Below are positions 9,145-16,696 of a DNA stretch of 64,000 nucleotides, one piece after another. The number at the start of each line of letters is the position of its first letter. Within the stretch, counting starts at the first letter, position 1. The notes beneath the pieces are model-generated. The model had not been told where the DNA came from. It ran no database searches and saw only the letters and a program-made list of their open reading frames with translations. Source of the DNA: Saccharothrix tamanrassetensis (GTDB taxonomy: Bacteria; Actinomycetota; Actinomycetes; Mycobacteriales; Pseudonocardiaceae); assembly GCF_014203665.1 (NCBI RefSeq), contig NZ_JACHJN010000002.1, forward strand, positions 1 through 64,000. Direction: 5' to 3'. Both the position numbers and the translations under genes were made by a program.

Positions 9145-9840
9145 GTGTACATCGACGAGACAGGCGCGACCGACGGCGAGCTGAAGGTCACCGTCGAAGA
9201 CGAGGAGTACACCGCCGAGGCGACCTACGACCTGAACGACGACGGGGTGAACGAGAGCGCCGTGGTCGAGACCGACGACGGCGGCCACCTGGCGTTCAGC
9301 GACACGGACGGCGACGGCGACGCGGACCTGATGAGCACGTTCGACAAGGACGGCGACCTGGTCGGCCAGGCGCGGTTCGACGAGGGTTCCGGCGAGTGGA
9401 TCGCCGTGGAGCCGTCCGACGACCACAGCCAGCAGACCAACACGAACGCCGGCAAGTCGATCGTCGTCGACATCGAGGGCGGCGCGGACCAGAACGTCGG
9501 GCCGGCCACCGAGGACACCGACAACGACGGGCGCGCGGACACGGCGGTGGTGAAGGACGCCGAGGGCGACACCTGGCTGTTCACCGATTCGGACGGTGAT
9601 GGGAAGGCCGACATCGCCACCGAGATCACGGCGGACGGCGAGGTCACCATGTCCAAGCACACCGGCGAGGACGAGTGGACCGAGGTGGAGCACGGTCGGA
9701 TCGACGAGAACGGCAAGTACGTCCCGGACGGCAAGCACGGTCTGGACAGCGACGAGGCGTGGTCGTCCGAGCAGAAGGTGACCGTCTCCGGAGTCGTCCG
9801 CATCGACTCCGTGACGGGTCAGTGGATCAGCCCGAACTGA
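9145..9840 (+). CDS. Acidic Asp-rich repeat protein (DUF6802-like)
   Basis: 231 residues, strongly acidic, without signal peptide or membrane segment. It carries repeated D.(D/N)xDG patterns (DLNDDGVNES, DTDGDGDADL, DTDNDGRADT, DSDGDGKADI), resembling calcium-binding or FG-GAP-type loops, each followed by short beta-strand stretches. I believe this is the family annotated DUF6802 in Pseudonocardiales, but that is from memory of the pattern. The GTG at 9145 follows an AGGAGGG-type ribosome site. Its stop codon starts a tandem repeat (9838-9885). Confidence 0.65.
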   Translation: MYIDETGATDGELKVTVEDEEYTAEATYDLNDDGVNESAVVETDDGGHLAFSDTDGDGDADLMSTFDKDGDLVGQARFDEGSGEWIAVEPSDDHSQQTNTNAGKSIVVDIEGGADQNVGPATEDTDNDGRADTAVVKDAEGDTWLFTDSDGDGKADIATEITADGEVTMSKHTGEDEWTEVEHGRIDENGKYVPDGKHGLDSDEAWSSEQKVTVSGVVRIDSVTGQWISPN

Positions 9841-9885
9841 TCGGCCTGTCCTGATCGGTCTGACCTGGTCCGACTGACCTGGTCG
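9838..9885. repeat. Stop-codon-associated 14-bp tandem repeat
   Basis: Starting exactly at the TGA of the preceding gene, units TGATCGGCCTGTCC, TGATCGGTCTGACC and TGGTCCGACTGACC follow head to tail with a 14-bp period, then a fourth partial unit. The stop codon is part of the unit. The period is not a multiple of three, so repeated TGAs fall in different frames. Confidence 0.8.
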
Positions 9886-9923
9886 AACGTCGGGTCCGTG
9901 CGCCTGGGTCGCCGGTGGCGGTA

Positions 9924-10103
9924 CTAGCGGTTGGTGGCTGCCAGGAAGGATCGCCACGCGCGGGTCGTGAACTCGAAGCGCGGCCCGGTGGCGTTCTTGG
10001 AGTCCCGCACCCCCACGGCGCCGGCAGCGAACCGCACCTCAACGCAGGCGTCACTGCTAGCCGCGCTGCGGCTGCTCTTGAACCACCCGGTATCGCGGTT
10101 CAC
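9924..10103 (-). CDS. DUF397 small protein, copy 1
   Basis: 59 residues beginning VNRDTGWFKSSRS, the DUF397 signature (W.KSS.S...CVEV, VRDSKN, F...W..F). DUF397 proteins are small actinobacterial partners of XRE/DUF5753 regulators, as in the Streptomyces WhiJ/AbaA-locus type systems. The GTG start overlaps the stop of copy 2 by 4 bp. Its 3' two-thirds are almost identical at DNA level to copy 3 but not to copy 2. Confidence 0.85.
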   Translation of the reverse strand: MNRDTGWFKSSRSAASSDACVEVRFAAGAVGVRDSKNATGPRFEFTTRAWRSFLAATNR

Positions 10104-10436
10104 GAGCCGACCCGGCTCATGAAGGTGTGCCACGCACGCGCTGTGAAGGCGAAGCGTGGCCCGTCCGGGTTCTTGGAGTCGCGGACCTTCACGCGAGTAT
10201 CGGCGAACCGGACCGCGACGCAACCGTTGCTGCCTGCAGTGCTGTGGCTGCTCTTGAACCATCCAGTGTCGCGTTCCATGTTGTGGCTCCTCACAGCATG
10301 TCGATCAGCAAGATGGTCGTGTTGTCGCTGCCCGGAAGGATCGCCACGCGCGGGTCGTGAACTCGAAGCGCGGCCCGGTGGCGTTCTTGGAGTCCCGCAC
10401 GCCCACGGTGCCGGCAGCGAACCGCACTTCAACGCA
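9948..10436. repeat. Near-identical ~100-bp direct repeats inside DUF397 copies 1 and 3
   Basis: About 100 bp starting near 9944 and again near 10334 (both GGAAGGATCGCCACGCG...) differ at only about three positions, while DUF397 copy 2 between them is clearly different. This indicates a recent duplication or gene conversion between copies 1 and 3. The span given covers both repeats and the gene between them. Confidence 0.8.
10100..10279 (-). CDS. DUF397 small protein, copy 2
   Basis: 59 residues beginning MERDTGWFKSSHS, with CVAVRF, VKVRDSKNPDGP and FTARAWHTF. It is the same family as its neighbours but clearly diverged in DNA. The ATG is at 10279. Its stop overlaps the GTG of copy 1, so copies 2 and 1 form a coupled pair. 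It is downstream of copy 3 and the XRE regulator on the same strand. Confidence 0.85.
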   Translation of the reverse strand: MERDTGWFKSSHSTAGSNGCVAVRFADTRVKVRDSKNPDGPRFAFTARAWHTFMSRVGS

Positions 10437-10493
10437 GCCGTTGCTGCCACCGGAACTGTGGCTGCTCTTGAACCAGCCGGTGTCGCGGTTCAT
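10305..10493 (-). CDS. DUF397 small protein, copy 3, coupled to the XRE regulator
   Basis: 62 residues, MNRDTGWFKSSHS..., with CVEVRF and VGVRDSKNATGP. The ATG overlaps the TGA of the XRE regulator (ATGA), the standard gene arrangement for this pair. It ends ATTRPSC instead of ATNR, so its tail differs from copy 1 although most of the body is nearly identical at DNA level. It likely acts with the upstream regulator. Confidence 0.88.
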   Translation of the reverse strand: MNRDTGWFKSSHSSGGSNGCVEVRFAAGTVGVRDSKNATGPRFEFTTRAWRSFRAATTRPSC

Positions 10494-11359
10494 CCCTTGC
10501 CCTCCTTGATTCTGTCCACCAGCAGCGCACGGCTGTCTTCGCGACTCAAGGACAACTCTTCGACGCGCCTGAACAGTCGCTGCATCGGTTCGATGTCCTC
10601 GCGGTGATCGTAGAAGGTGTACGGGCCGTACAGAACCGCCGAGAAGCTCACCGGGGTCGCGTGGGGGAAGTCCAGCACCACCAAGCCTCCACCGAGGGCG
10701 GGGTTGTCCACCGTCGTGTTCGGGATGATCCGGATGCTCAGCGTGGGGTGGCGCTCGGTCAACTGGAGCAGGTGCAGCACCTGCCCGCGCATCACCGACG
10801 GCCCACCGATGACGTGGTCCAGGGTGTCTTCGGTGAAGACCACGCTGATGGTCTTGGGGTCGCTCGCCTCCAACACCCGGCGCTGGTGCTCCTGCCGGTA
10901 GGCGATTCGCTCGCTGGTCTCCTGTTCCGAGTCGTCCCAGTAGATCGAGTTCGACAGGGCCATGATCGCTCGGACGTAGTCGGGTGACTGCACCAGGCCG
11001 GGGATCACCCCGCACTCGTACCAGTTGATCTCCCGCGCGGCGGCCTGGAGTTCGCTCAACCGCTGGAACGGTTCGGGCAGGTTGTCCACGTACGCCCGGC
11101 GAGGGGCCCGCCTCCGCGCCGCCGCTCCGAGGGCGAGGATCGTCTCCCGCTCCGGCCCGCGCACCCCGTAGAAGTCGAGCAGCTTGCTCAGCTCGTCCGG
11201 ACCGAGGCCACCCTTGCCGTTCTCGACTTGGCTCAGCCGCCCGCCGGTGCGCCCGATCGCCTCCGCCGCTTCGCCCTGTGACCGGTTTGCCGCGGTGCGG
11301 AGCCGGGTCAGGGCCAAACCGAGTTGAAGACGCTCGACGGTCGGCCTGGCAGTGCCCAT
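10490..11359 (-). CDS. XRE-family regulator with DUF5753
   Basis: 289 residues. An N-terminal Cro/CI helix-turn-helix (about 10-65: LGLALTRLRTAANRSQGEAAEAI, GRLSQVENGKGGLGPDEL) is followed by the ~180-residue DUF5753 domain (YECGVIPGLVQSPDYVRAIM, TISVVFTEDTLDHVIGG). These regulators pair with DUF397 proteins in actinobacteria and affect development or secondary metabolism. The gene overlaps DUF397 copy 3 by 4 bp and is divergent from a small unknown gene. Confidence 0.93.
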   Translation of the reverse strand: MGTARPTVERLQLGLALTRLRTAANRSQGEAAEAIGRTGGRLSQVENGKGGLGPDELSKLLDFYGVRGPERETILALGAAARRRAPRRAYVDNLPEPFQRLSELQAAAREINWYECGVIPGLVQSPDYVRAIMALSNSIYWDDSEQETSERIAYRQEHQRRVLEASDPKTISVVFTEDTLDHVIGGPSVMRGQVLHLLQLTERHPTLSIRIIPNTTVDNPALGGGLVVLDFPHATPVSFSAVLYGPYTFYDHREDIEPMQRLFRRVEELSLSREDSRALLVDRIKEGKG

Positions 11360-11466
11360 TGATCACTCCACTCGATCGGGTAATAGCTCAAAATCTCATC
11401 GAAGTCTAAAGTCATAGCCAGTTACTTGCTGTATTCGATCACATACAACCAGGTGAGGAGTCCGTG

Positions 11467-11688
11467 ATGGGCAACGAGGTGTCCGAGCGGCGTGAGTGGC
11501 TGGTCCGCTGCGCCACCAACCGGGGCGAGCCGGCGGTGTGCTCCATCGAGGTCTCGCGAGGCGTGATCGAGTTCTTCGGGCCGGGCGACACCTTCTGCTT
11601 CGGCCTCGACGGCGAGTTGATCGCCGACTTCCGCGCCTCGCTCGACGAAGCGGCCAAGCGGGTGGAAGCGGACGTAGCCCTCGTCTGA
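11467..11688 (+). CDS. Small unknown protein divergent from the XRE gene
   Basis: 73 residues, MGNEVSERREWLVRCATNRGE..., ending AKRVEADVALV; one compact alpha/beta-looking domain with two Cys, no membrane segment. The ATG at 11467 has a GAGGAG site with 6 bp spacing; the GTG at 11464 would be too close. Position opposite the DUF397/XRE module suggests it may be part of that regulatory unit. I do not recognise the family. Confidence 0.65.
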   Translation: MGNEVSERREWLVRCATNRGEPAVCSIEVSRGVIEFFGPGDTFCFGLDGELIADFRASLDEAAKRVEADVALV

Positions 11689-11709
11689 CCCCGGCCCGGT
11701 ATGCCATCC

Positions 11710-11733
11710 TTTGTAACAAGGGGTTGATACAAA
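11710..11733. promoter_or_regulatory. Palindromic operator upstream of membrane protein/GntR operon
   Basis: TTTGTA and TACAAA form the outer arms, CAA and TTG the inner arms, around a central GGGG; only one non-central base breaks the dyad over 24 bp. It ends 12 bp before the GTG of the first gene of an operon whose second gene is a YtrA-like GntR regulator. I infer autoregulation. Confidence 0.65.
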
Positions 11734-11745
11734 GGGGGCGGGACG

Positions 11746-12633
11746 GTGGGCACAGTACTGCTCTACGGGCTGATCGGGTTGGCCGTCCTGCTCGTCCTGT
11801 GGCCGACGCGGTCCGTGGCCGCCAGGTTCCTCCGGCGTTGGGGCGTCGAAGACCCCACCGAAGAACAGGGGTCGCACGCCCTCCGCTACCTCCGCGACCG
11901 ACGTCTGCTCTACCTCCTGGTCTTCCTGCTGGCCGCGCCCGTCGCCACCGCCGTCGCCGGCCTGCTCGACCTGCCGACACCGGAGACCAGCGGATTCCGC
12001 GACCTGCTCGCACCCGGCATCGTGGCGCTGCTGATCGGCGAAGTGATCGCGGCGCTTCGACCGGTGCGCGGCCTGCGCGTCGCGGCGTTGAGCCGCCGCC
12101 GGTGGCGAGACCTGGTGCCCCGGTGGGCGATGTCCCTCTTCTCCGCCCTCACCGCGTTGGCCGTCCTGTTCGCGTCCGCCGCGCTGTCCGCTCAGCCGTG
12201 GGCGCTGACCACGGTGAGCGCCGAGAGGTTCACCGACCACTTCCGGGCCGAGATCGCCCGACCGGTCGGTGTCGTCGTGCTGGTCGGAGCGGCCCTGGGT
12301 CTAATGGCCGTGCTGGGCGTGGTCCGGCTCGCGGTGCGGCGTGGGTCGGTGGCCGATCCCGAGGTCGACGCGGTGTTGCGGATGCGCAGCGCGCGGGTCG
12401 CGGTCGGCATCGGCATGGCGTGGATGGCCTGGATGGTCACCATCGCCAACGGCCGGCTCTCGTCGCTCTACAGCCTGTCGAACCCCAGCGGGAGCGGTCC
12501 CGGGTGGATGGGCGTCGTGCCGGTGATCGACTCGGGCGGGTTGTTCGTGCTGCTCGCCGCGGTGGTGGGCTGGATCTGGGTGGCGAACCCGCCGCGCCGC
12601 ACCCCGGCGAACGCCGTGGAGGCCGGTCGGTGA
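11746..12633 (+). CDS. Multi-pass membrane protein in a GntR (YtrA-like) operon
   Basis: 295 residues with about six hydrophobic segments: 4-20, 53-72, 85-105, 127-148, 176-197 and 223-240, plus one near the C-terminus (GGLFVLLAAVVGWIWVANPP). No nucleotide-binding or catalytic motif is visible and I do not recognise the family. It starts at a GTG just after a palindromic operator. Its TGA overlaps the GTG of the GntR gene, so both are expressed together. YtrA-type regulators commonly sit with membrane or transport genes, which fits. Confidence 0.7.
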   Translation: MGTVLLYGLIGLAVLLVLWPTRSVAARFLRRWGVEDPTEEQGSHALRYLRDRRLLYLLVFLLAAPVATAVAGLLDLPTPETSGFRDLLAPGIVALLIGEVIAALRPVRGLRVAALSRRRWRDLVPRWAMSLFSALTALAVLFASAALSAQPWALTTVSAERFTDHFRAEIARPVGVVVLVGAALGLMAVLGVVRLAVRRGSVADPEVDAVLRMRSARVAVGIGMAWMAWMVTIANGRLSSLYSLSNPSGSGPGWMGVVPVIDSGGLFVLLAAVVGWIWVANPPRRTPANAVEAGR

Positions 12634-13043
12634 CTCGCGTCGTCGTCGACCCGGACAGCGGGGTCGCGCCGTGGCGGCAGGTGCGCGACCAGCTCGTCCA
12701 CCTGATCCGGGTCGGGCAGCTCCCGGTCGGCTCGCCGCTGCCGTCGATCCGCCAACTGGCCCGCGACCTCGGTCTGTCCGCCGGAACGGTGGCACGGGTC
12801 TACCGCGAGCTGGAGACCGCCGGCCTCCTGCACACCGCGCGCCGCCGGGGAACCGTGGTGGCGGCGATCCCCGCGAACCACGCCAACCCGAGCCCCGGGG
12901 ACCGAGCGAACCCAAGTGCCGCAACGGATATCGCGTCCGCTCTCGCCGCTGCCGCCGCGAGATATGCGGCCGAGATCCGGACATTGGGCATCGACCCGGA
13001 CACCGCGGTGCGGGCCGTGCGTGACGCCTGCACACCCGGCTAA
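12630..13043 (+). CDS. GntR-family regulator, YtrA subfamily
   Basis: 137 residues. The N-terminal winged helix has typical YtrA features: VDPDSGVAPWRQVRDQLVHLI, then LPSIRQLARDLGLSAGTVARVYRELETAGLL and a wing RRGTVVA. A short helical tail follows instead of an effector domain, the YtrA hallmark. The GTG at 12630 overlaps the upstream stop (GTGA). It probably binds the palindrome at 11710-11733. Confidence 0.9.
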   Translation: MTRVVVDPDSGVAPWRQVRDQLVHLIRVGQLPVGSPLPSIRQLARDLGLSAGTVARVYRELETAGLLHTARRRGTVVAAIPANHANPSPGDRANPSAATDIASALAAAAARYAAEIRTLGIDPDTAVRAVRDACTPG

Positions 13044-13082
13044 AACCCGGACAATTCTCCGCGCAATTCTTGCGCGCCGCCA

Positions 13083-13096
13083 TGAGAGCGCTCTCA
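13083..13096. promoter_or_regulatory. LacI-type perfect palindrome
   Basis: TGAGAGCGCTCTCA is a perfect 14-bp palindrome. It is close to the TGGGAGCGCTCCCA operators bound by LacI-family sugar regulators such as CebR in actinobacteria. It is about 305 bp upstream of the PEPCK start and 40 bp after the GntR gene. No LacI-family gene lies in this window, so a trans-acting regulator is inferred. Confidence 0.5.
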
Positions 13097-13210
13097 CATC
13101 GTTACCCGGCTGCGACCTCGCCGTGTGGCCACCGCCGCACCGGCCGGCCCTTGCATTCGGCCGACTAAAGCGCAGGTCACAGCCCGGTTTGTGATGATCG
13201 GGTGCTGAAT

Positions 13211-13224
13211 CGATTCCAGAATCG
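13211..13224. promoter_or_regulatory. Small dyad upstream of pckG
   Basis: CGATTC and GAATCG flank a central CA, a perfect 6-2-6 inverted repeat about 180 bp upstream of the PEPCK start. It may be an operator; no matching regulator can be named. Confidence 0.3.
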
Positions 13225-13401
13225 GTTTTGTGAGGGAGCCGACAGGACAGATGTGCGTTACCGAGGATTAACCCGGCTAACCTCCGTCTATCCCTTAAAC
13301 GGCACGCCCTCCTCCGGGGCGGGCGGAGCCATTCCCGAGGACGTCCCACCCGGACAACGGCGTCCACCGTGGGCTGGCGCTCAGCTAGGAGACGAGACGA
13401 G

Positions 13402-15213
13402 ATGACGGCAGTGACCATTCCCGGTCTCGACCACGCACCGACCAACCACGCGCGGCTGCTCTCCTGGGTGCGCGAGGTTGCCGAGCTCACCTGCCCCGAC
13501 GAGGTCGTCTGGGCCGACGGTTCGCAGGACGAGTGGAACCGCCTCACCGCCAAGCTCGTGGACGCCGGCACGTTCGTCCCGCTGAAGAAGAAACCCAACT
13601 CGTTCTGGGCGGCTTCGGATCCCACCGACGTGGCGCGGGTGGAGGAGCGCACGTTCATCTGTTCCGTGGACGAGGCCGACTGCGGCCCCACGAACAACTG
13701 GATGGACCCCGCCGAGATGAAGGCGATCATGACCGAGCTCTACCGGGGCTCGATGCGCGGTCGCACGATGTACGTGATCCCGTTCTGCATGGGTCCGCTG
13801 GACGCCGAGAAGCCGATGCTGGGCGTGGAGATCACCGACTCCGAGTACGTCGTCGTCTCGATGCACATCATGACCCGCATGGGGACCAGGGCGCTCGACC
13901 GATTCGGCGAGGACGCCGACTTCGTCAAGGCGCTGCACTCGATCGGCGCGCCGCTGGAGCCGGGCCAGGCGGACGTCCCGTGGCCCTGCAACGAAACCAA
14001 GTACATCACGCAGTTCCCGGAGGAGCGGACGATCTGGTCGTTCGGCTCCGGTTACGGTGGGAACGCGTTGCTGGGCAAGAAGTGCTACTCGCTGCGCATC
14101 GCCTCGGTGATGGCCCGCGACGAGGGCTGGCTGGCCGAGCACATGCTGATCCTCAAGCTCACCTCGCCGGAGAACAAGAAGTACTACATCGCCGCCGCGT
14201 TCCCCAGCGCCTGCGGCAAGACCAACCTGGCCATGCTGGAGCCGACCATCCCCGGCTGGAAGGTCGAGACCCTGGGCGACGACATCGCCTGGATGCGGTT
14301 CGGCGAGGACGGCCGGCTCTACGCGGTCAACCCGGAGAACGGCTTCTTCGGCGTCGCGCCCGGCACGGACTACCACACCAACCCGAACGCCATGCGCACC
14401 ATCGAGAAGGGCAACTCGCTCTTCACCAACGTGGCGCTGACCGACGACGGCGACGTGTGGTGGGAGGGCATGGGCGAGCCGCCCGCGCACCTCACCTCGT
14501 GGAAGAAGCAGGACTGGACGCCGGACAGCGAGGAGCTGTCCTCGCACCCGAACTCCCGCTACTGCACGCCGATCGCCCAGTGCGACATCAAGGCCCCGGA
14601 GTGGGAGGACCCGAAGGGCGTGCCGATCTCGGCGATCTTCTTCGGCGGCCGGCGCGCCACCACGATCCCGCTGATCACCGAGTCGCGCGACTGGCAGCAC
14701 GGCGTGTTCATGGGCGCCACGCTGTCCAGCGAGACGACCGCCGCGGCCGTCGGCAAGACCGGCGTGGTGCGCCGCGACCCGATGGCGATGCTGCCGTTCA
14801 TCGGCTACCACGCCGGTGACTACTTCCAGCACTGGATCGACACCGGCAAGTCGGCCGACGCGGACAAGCTGCCGAAGATCTTCTACGTCAACTGGTTCCG
14901 CCGGGGCGAGGACAAGCGCTTCCTGTGGCCCGGGTTCGGCGAGAACTCGCGCGTGCTGAAGTGGGCCATCGAGCGCATCGAGGGCAAGGCCGCCGCGCGG
15001 GAGACGCCGATCGGCCACGTGCCGACCGCGGACGAGCTGGACCTGTCCGGGCTGGACGCGCCGCGTGAGGACATCGAAGCGTCGCTGGCGTTCGACGCCG
15101 ACGAGTGGCGTGCCGAGCTCCCGATGATCGAGGAGTGGTTCGCCAAGATCGGCGACAAGGTGCCGACCTCGCTGCGCGACGAGCTCGAAGCGCTGCGCCA
15201 GCGCCTGGGCTGA
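13402..15213 (+). CDS. pckG: Phosphoenolpyruvate carboxykinase (GTP)
   Basis: 603 residues, the usual length of the GTP-dependent family. The enzyme converts oxaloacetate and GTP to PEP, CO2 and GDP, the committed step of gluconeogenesis, in the cytoplasm. Visible motifs are the kinase-1a P-loop FPSACGKTN (267-275), the metal/nucleotide segment LGDDIAWM (291-298), [20 protein letters not shown] in the substrate loop and FFGGRR near residue 412. The ATG at 13402 follows TAGGAGA. The gene is monocistronic, ended by a strong terminator, with a LacI-like palindrome in its leader. Confidence 0.98.
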   Translation: MTAVTIPGLDHAPTNHARLLSWVREVAELTCPDEVVWADGSQDEWNRLTAKLVDAGTFVPLKKKPNSFWAASDPTDVARVEERTFICSVDEADCGPTNNWMDPAEMKAIMTELYRGSMRGRTMYVIPFCMGPLDAEKPMLGVEITDSEYVVVSMHIMTRMGTRALDRFGEDADFVKALHSIGAPLEPGQADVPWPCNETKYITQFPEERTIWSFGSGYGGNALLGKKCYSLRIASVMARDEGWLAEHMLILKLTSPENKKYYIAAAFPSACGKTNLAMLEPTIPGWKVETLGDDIAWMRFGEDGRLYAVNPENGFFGVAPGTDYHTNPNAMRTIEKGNSLFTNVALTDDGDVWWEGMGEPPAHLTSWKKQDWTPDSEELSSHPNSRYCTPIAQCDIKAPEWEDPKGVPISAIFFGGRRATTIPLITESRDWQHGVFMGATLSSETTAAAVGKTGVVRRDPMAMLPFIGYHAGDYFQHWIDTGKSADADKLPKIFYVNWFRRGEDKRFLWPGFGENSRVLKWAIERIEGKAAARETPIGHVPTADELDLSGLDAPREDIEASLAFDADEWRAELPMIEEWFAKIGDKVPTSLRDELEALRQRLG

Positions 15214-15229
15214 GCCCGACCAGCAGGTG

Positions 15230-15265
15230 ACCCGGCGGACGACGACGTCCGCCGGGTCTCTTTTT
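15230..15265 (+). terminator. Rho-independent terminator of pckG
   Basis: ACCCGGCGGAC (15230-15240) pairs perfectly with GTCCGCCGGGT (15247-15257) around a 6-nt loop, followed by CTCTTTTT. It starts 16 bp after the pckG stop. Confidence 0.93.
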
Positions 15266-15311
15266 GATCACCCTCGGTGACTTCCTCCGGGGTGCCGGGT
15301 ACCAAGGAAGA

Positions 15312-15776
15312 GTGACCCCGCAGGACGACTTCCTGGGCGGCCTGCACTACGACGGCGCTCGCGACGTGCAGGTCGGGCCGCAGACCGGGATCGTGCGGTA
15401 CTACCCGGTCGAGCCCTCTGGCCCGCCGCCCCGGCGGCGTACCTCGCCGTGGTGGCACCTGCTCGGGGTGCTGCTGGGCGCGCTCGGGATCGGCGTCGCC
15501 GCGTTCGCCTGGGGCTACGGGATCGACCAGTTCGACGAGGTCCGGGTGCGCGGACTGGTGGCGATGGGACTGGCGGGACTCGTGGTGGGACTGGTGACCT
15601 TGGGAAGGCTGTCCCCAGCCGCTCCCCTGACTGCCGGTGGGCTGTCGCTGGCTGGTGCGGTGGCGTACGAACTAAGTGCTTTTCGGGTATTGCCCGTGCT
15701 CAGGATGGTGTTCGAGAGCGGCGTGCCGGTCGGCGTGGGCGTTCTGCTGATCGTGCTCGCGTTCCGGCGGCGGTAG
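15312..15776 (+). CDS. Small membrane protein, unknown function
   Basis: 154 residues from the GTG at 15312, preceded by AAGGAAG. A soluble N-terminal ~50 residues (QDDFLGGLHYDGARDVQVG, ending in PPPRRR) is followed by about four hydrophobic helices to the C-terminus. A TTG start at 15264 is possible but overlaps the T run of the terminator. I recognise no family. Confidence 0.65.
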   Translation: MTPQDDFLGGLHYDGARDVQVGPQTGIVRYYPVEPSGPPPRRRTSPWWHLLGVLLGALGIGVAAFAWGYGIDQFDEVRVRGLVAMGLAGLVVGLVTLGRLSPAAPLTAGGLSLAGAVAYELSAFRVLPVLRMVFESGVPVGVGVLLIVLAFRRR

Positions 15777-15820
15777 TTGTCCACAGGTTGTGGATGAAGC
15801 TGTGCACAGGCTGTGGACTT
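15777..15820. promoter_or_regulatory. Cluster of DnaA-box-like sequences / nested dyads
   Basis: TTGTCCACA (15777-15785) equals the actinobacterial DnaA-box consensus. Three more TCCACA/TGTGGA- or TGTGCACA-type elements follow within 45 bp. GTCCACAG (15779-15786) and CTGTGGAC (15811-15818) are exact complements, and TCCACA-GGT-TGTGGA is nested inside. It lies between convergent genes, so a bidirectional terminator is an alternative reading. Confidence 0.5.
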
Positions 15821-15854
15821 AACCCGTTGGAGGGTGGTTCGTCACGCACCCGCC

Positions 15855-16691
15855 TCACGCCGGCAGGTTCTTCGTCCCCAGGCCCCACAGCCGGCCGGTG
15901 AACGGGCGGGTCGCCTCGGCGTAGCAGACGACCGTGGTGAAGCCCTCGGACCAGGCTTGGCTGCCGAACGACCGCCACGAGGCGAACACGTCCTGCCGTT
16001 CCGCCCCGACGTACCCGGCCACGGCCGTCGCGCAGTGGTCCTTCGCCCGCTCGTTGACCTGTTCCCGGGACGGCGTCGGGTCACCCGGTGCACCCAACTC
16101 CAACACCCCCGGCACGGCCTCGGCGAGGTGCGGTCCGTCGCAGGCGGCGATCTTCGGGTCGGCGTCCTTGGCGGGCGACCCCTGCGCGCACAACTGCACC
16201 TGCCCGAACCCGGCCGCCTTGAGCAGGTCCTTGGCCTTGCCGGTGCGCTTGCGGCGCTGCCCGTCCGGCTCGAACTCGACCACCGTGCACAGCCGCCAGC
16301 GGTCGCCCTTCGCCCAGCCGTCGCGGCTCGGCCACAACACCTGCGCGTGGAGGCGGGTCGCGTCGTGGTCGGTGCTGCCGAGGTAGCCGGCCATGGCGTC
16401 CCGGCAGGCGGGCATGGCCTGCCGGCGGAGGTCCCGTTCGCTCGGGTAGTCGGCGGCCATCCCGGTGAACTCGCCGGCTCCGACCACCTCGGCGTCGTGC
16501 GGCTTGGCGCAGTCGACGGCGGTGAGCGAGCCGTCCGTGCACTCGCCTGCCTTGGGCAGGTCCTGCGGGCCGGGCGTGATCGACGGGCGGACCACTTCCG
16601 CGTCCGGCACGCCCGTGACGTGCGCCGTGCACCCCGTGACCCAGGCGAGCGACAGCACCAGGAAACCGACCACCGCCCGCCCGCGCCGCAC
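15855..16691 (-). CDS. Septum-formation-family lipoprotein
   Basis: 278 residues. The N-terminus is a lipoprotein signal: VRRGRAVVGF, a hydrophobic run, and lipobox V-T-G-C with the lipidated Cys at 21. Two copies of a Cys-containing module follow: CTDGSLTAVDCAKPHDAEVVG with CRDAMAGYLG, and LCAQ...ACDGPHLAEAVPGV with CATAVAGYVG. The C...C..PH.AEVVG pattern is that of the septum-formation domain of actinobacterial envelope proteins. The GTG at 16691 is 5 bp after the upstream stop, so it is in an operon with the Pcp-like gene. The cell-envelope role is inferred. Confidence 0.75.
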   Translation of the reverse strand: MRRGRAVVGFLVLSLAWVTGCTAHVTGVPDAEVVRPSITPGPQDLPKAGECTDGSLTAVDCAKPHDAEVVGAGEFTGMAADYPSERDLRRQAMPACRDAMAGYLGSTDHDATRLHAQVLWPSRDGWAKGDRWRLCTVVEFEPDGQRRKRTGKAKDLLKAAGFGQVQLCAQGSPAKDADPKIAACDGPHLAEAVPGVLELGAPGDPTPSREQVNERAKDHCATAVAGYVGAERQDVFASWRSFGSQAWSEGFTTVVCYAEATRPFTGRLWGLGTKNLPA

Positions 16692-16696
16692 GGGGG

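Larger units (their letters stand above)
13044..13401. other. Intergenic region upstream of pckG
   Basis: About 360 bp without a gene. It contains the 14-bp perfect palindrome at 13083-13096 and a smaller dyad at 13211-13224. It must also contain the pckG promoter; no -10/-35 pair stands out clearly. Short frames here lack ribosome sites. Confidence 0.5.

Noticed and set aside
6453..9212. 919-residue open frame on the minus strand
   Set aside because: It is the mirror of the two dynamin GTPase genes; GC-rich DNA leaves long antisense frames open. No domain is recognisable.
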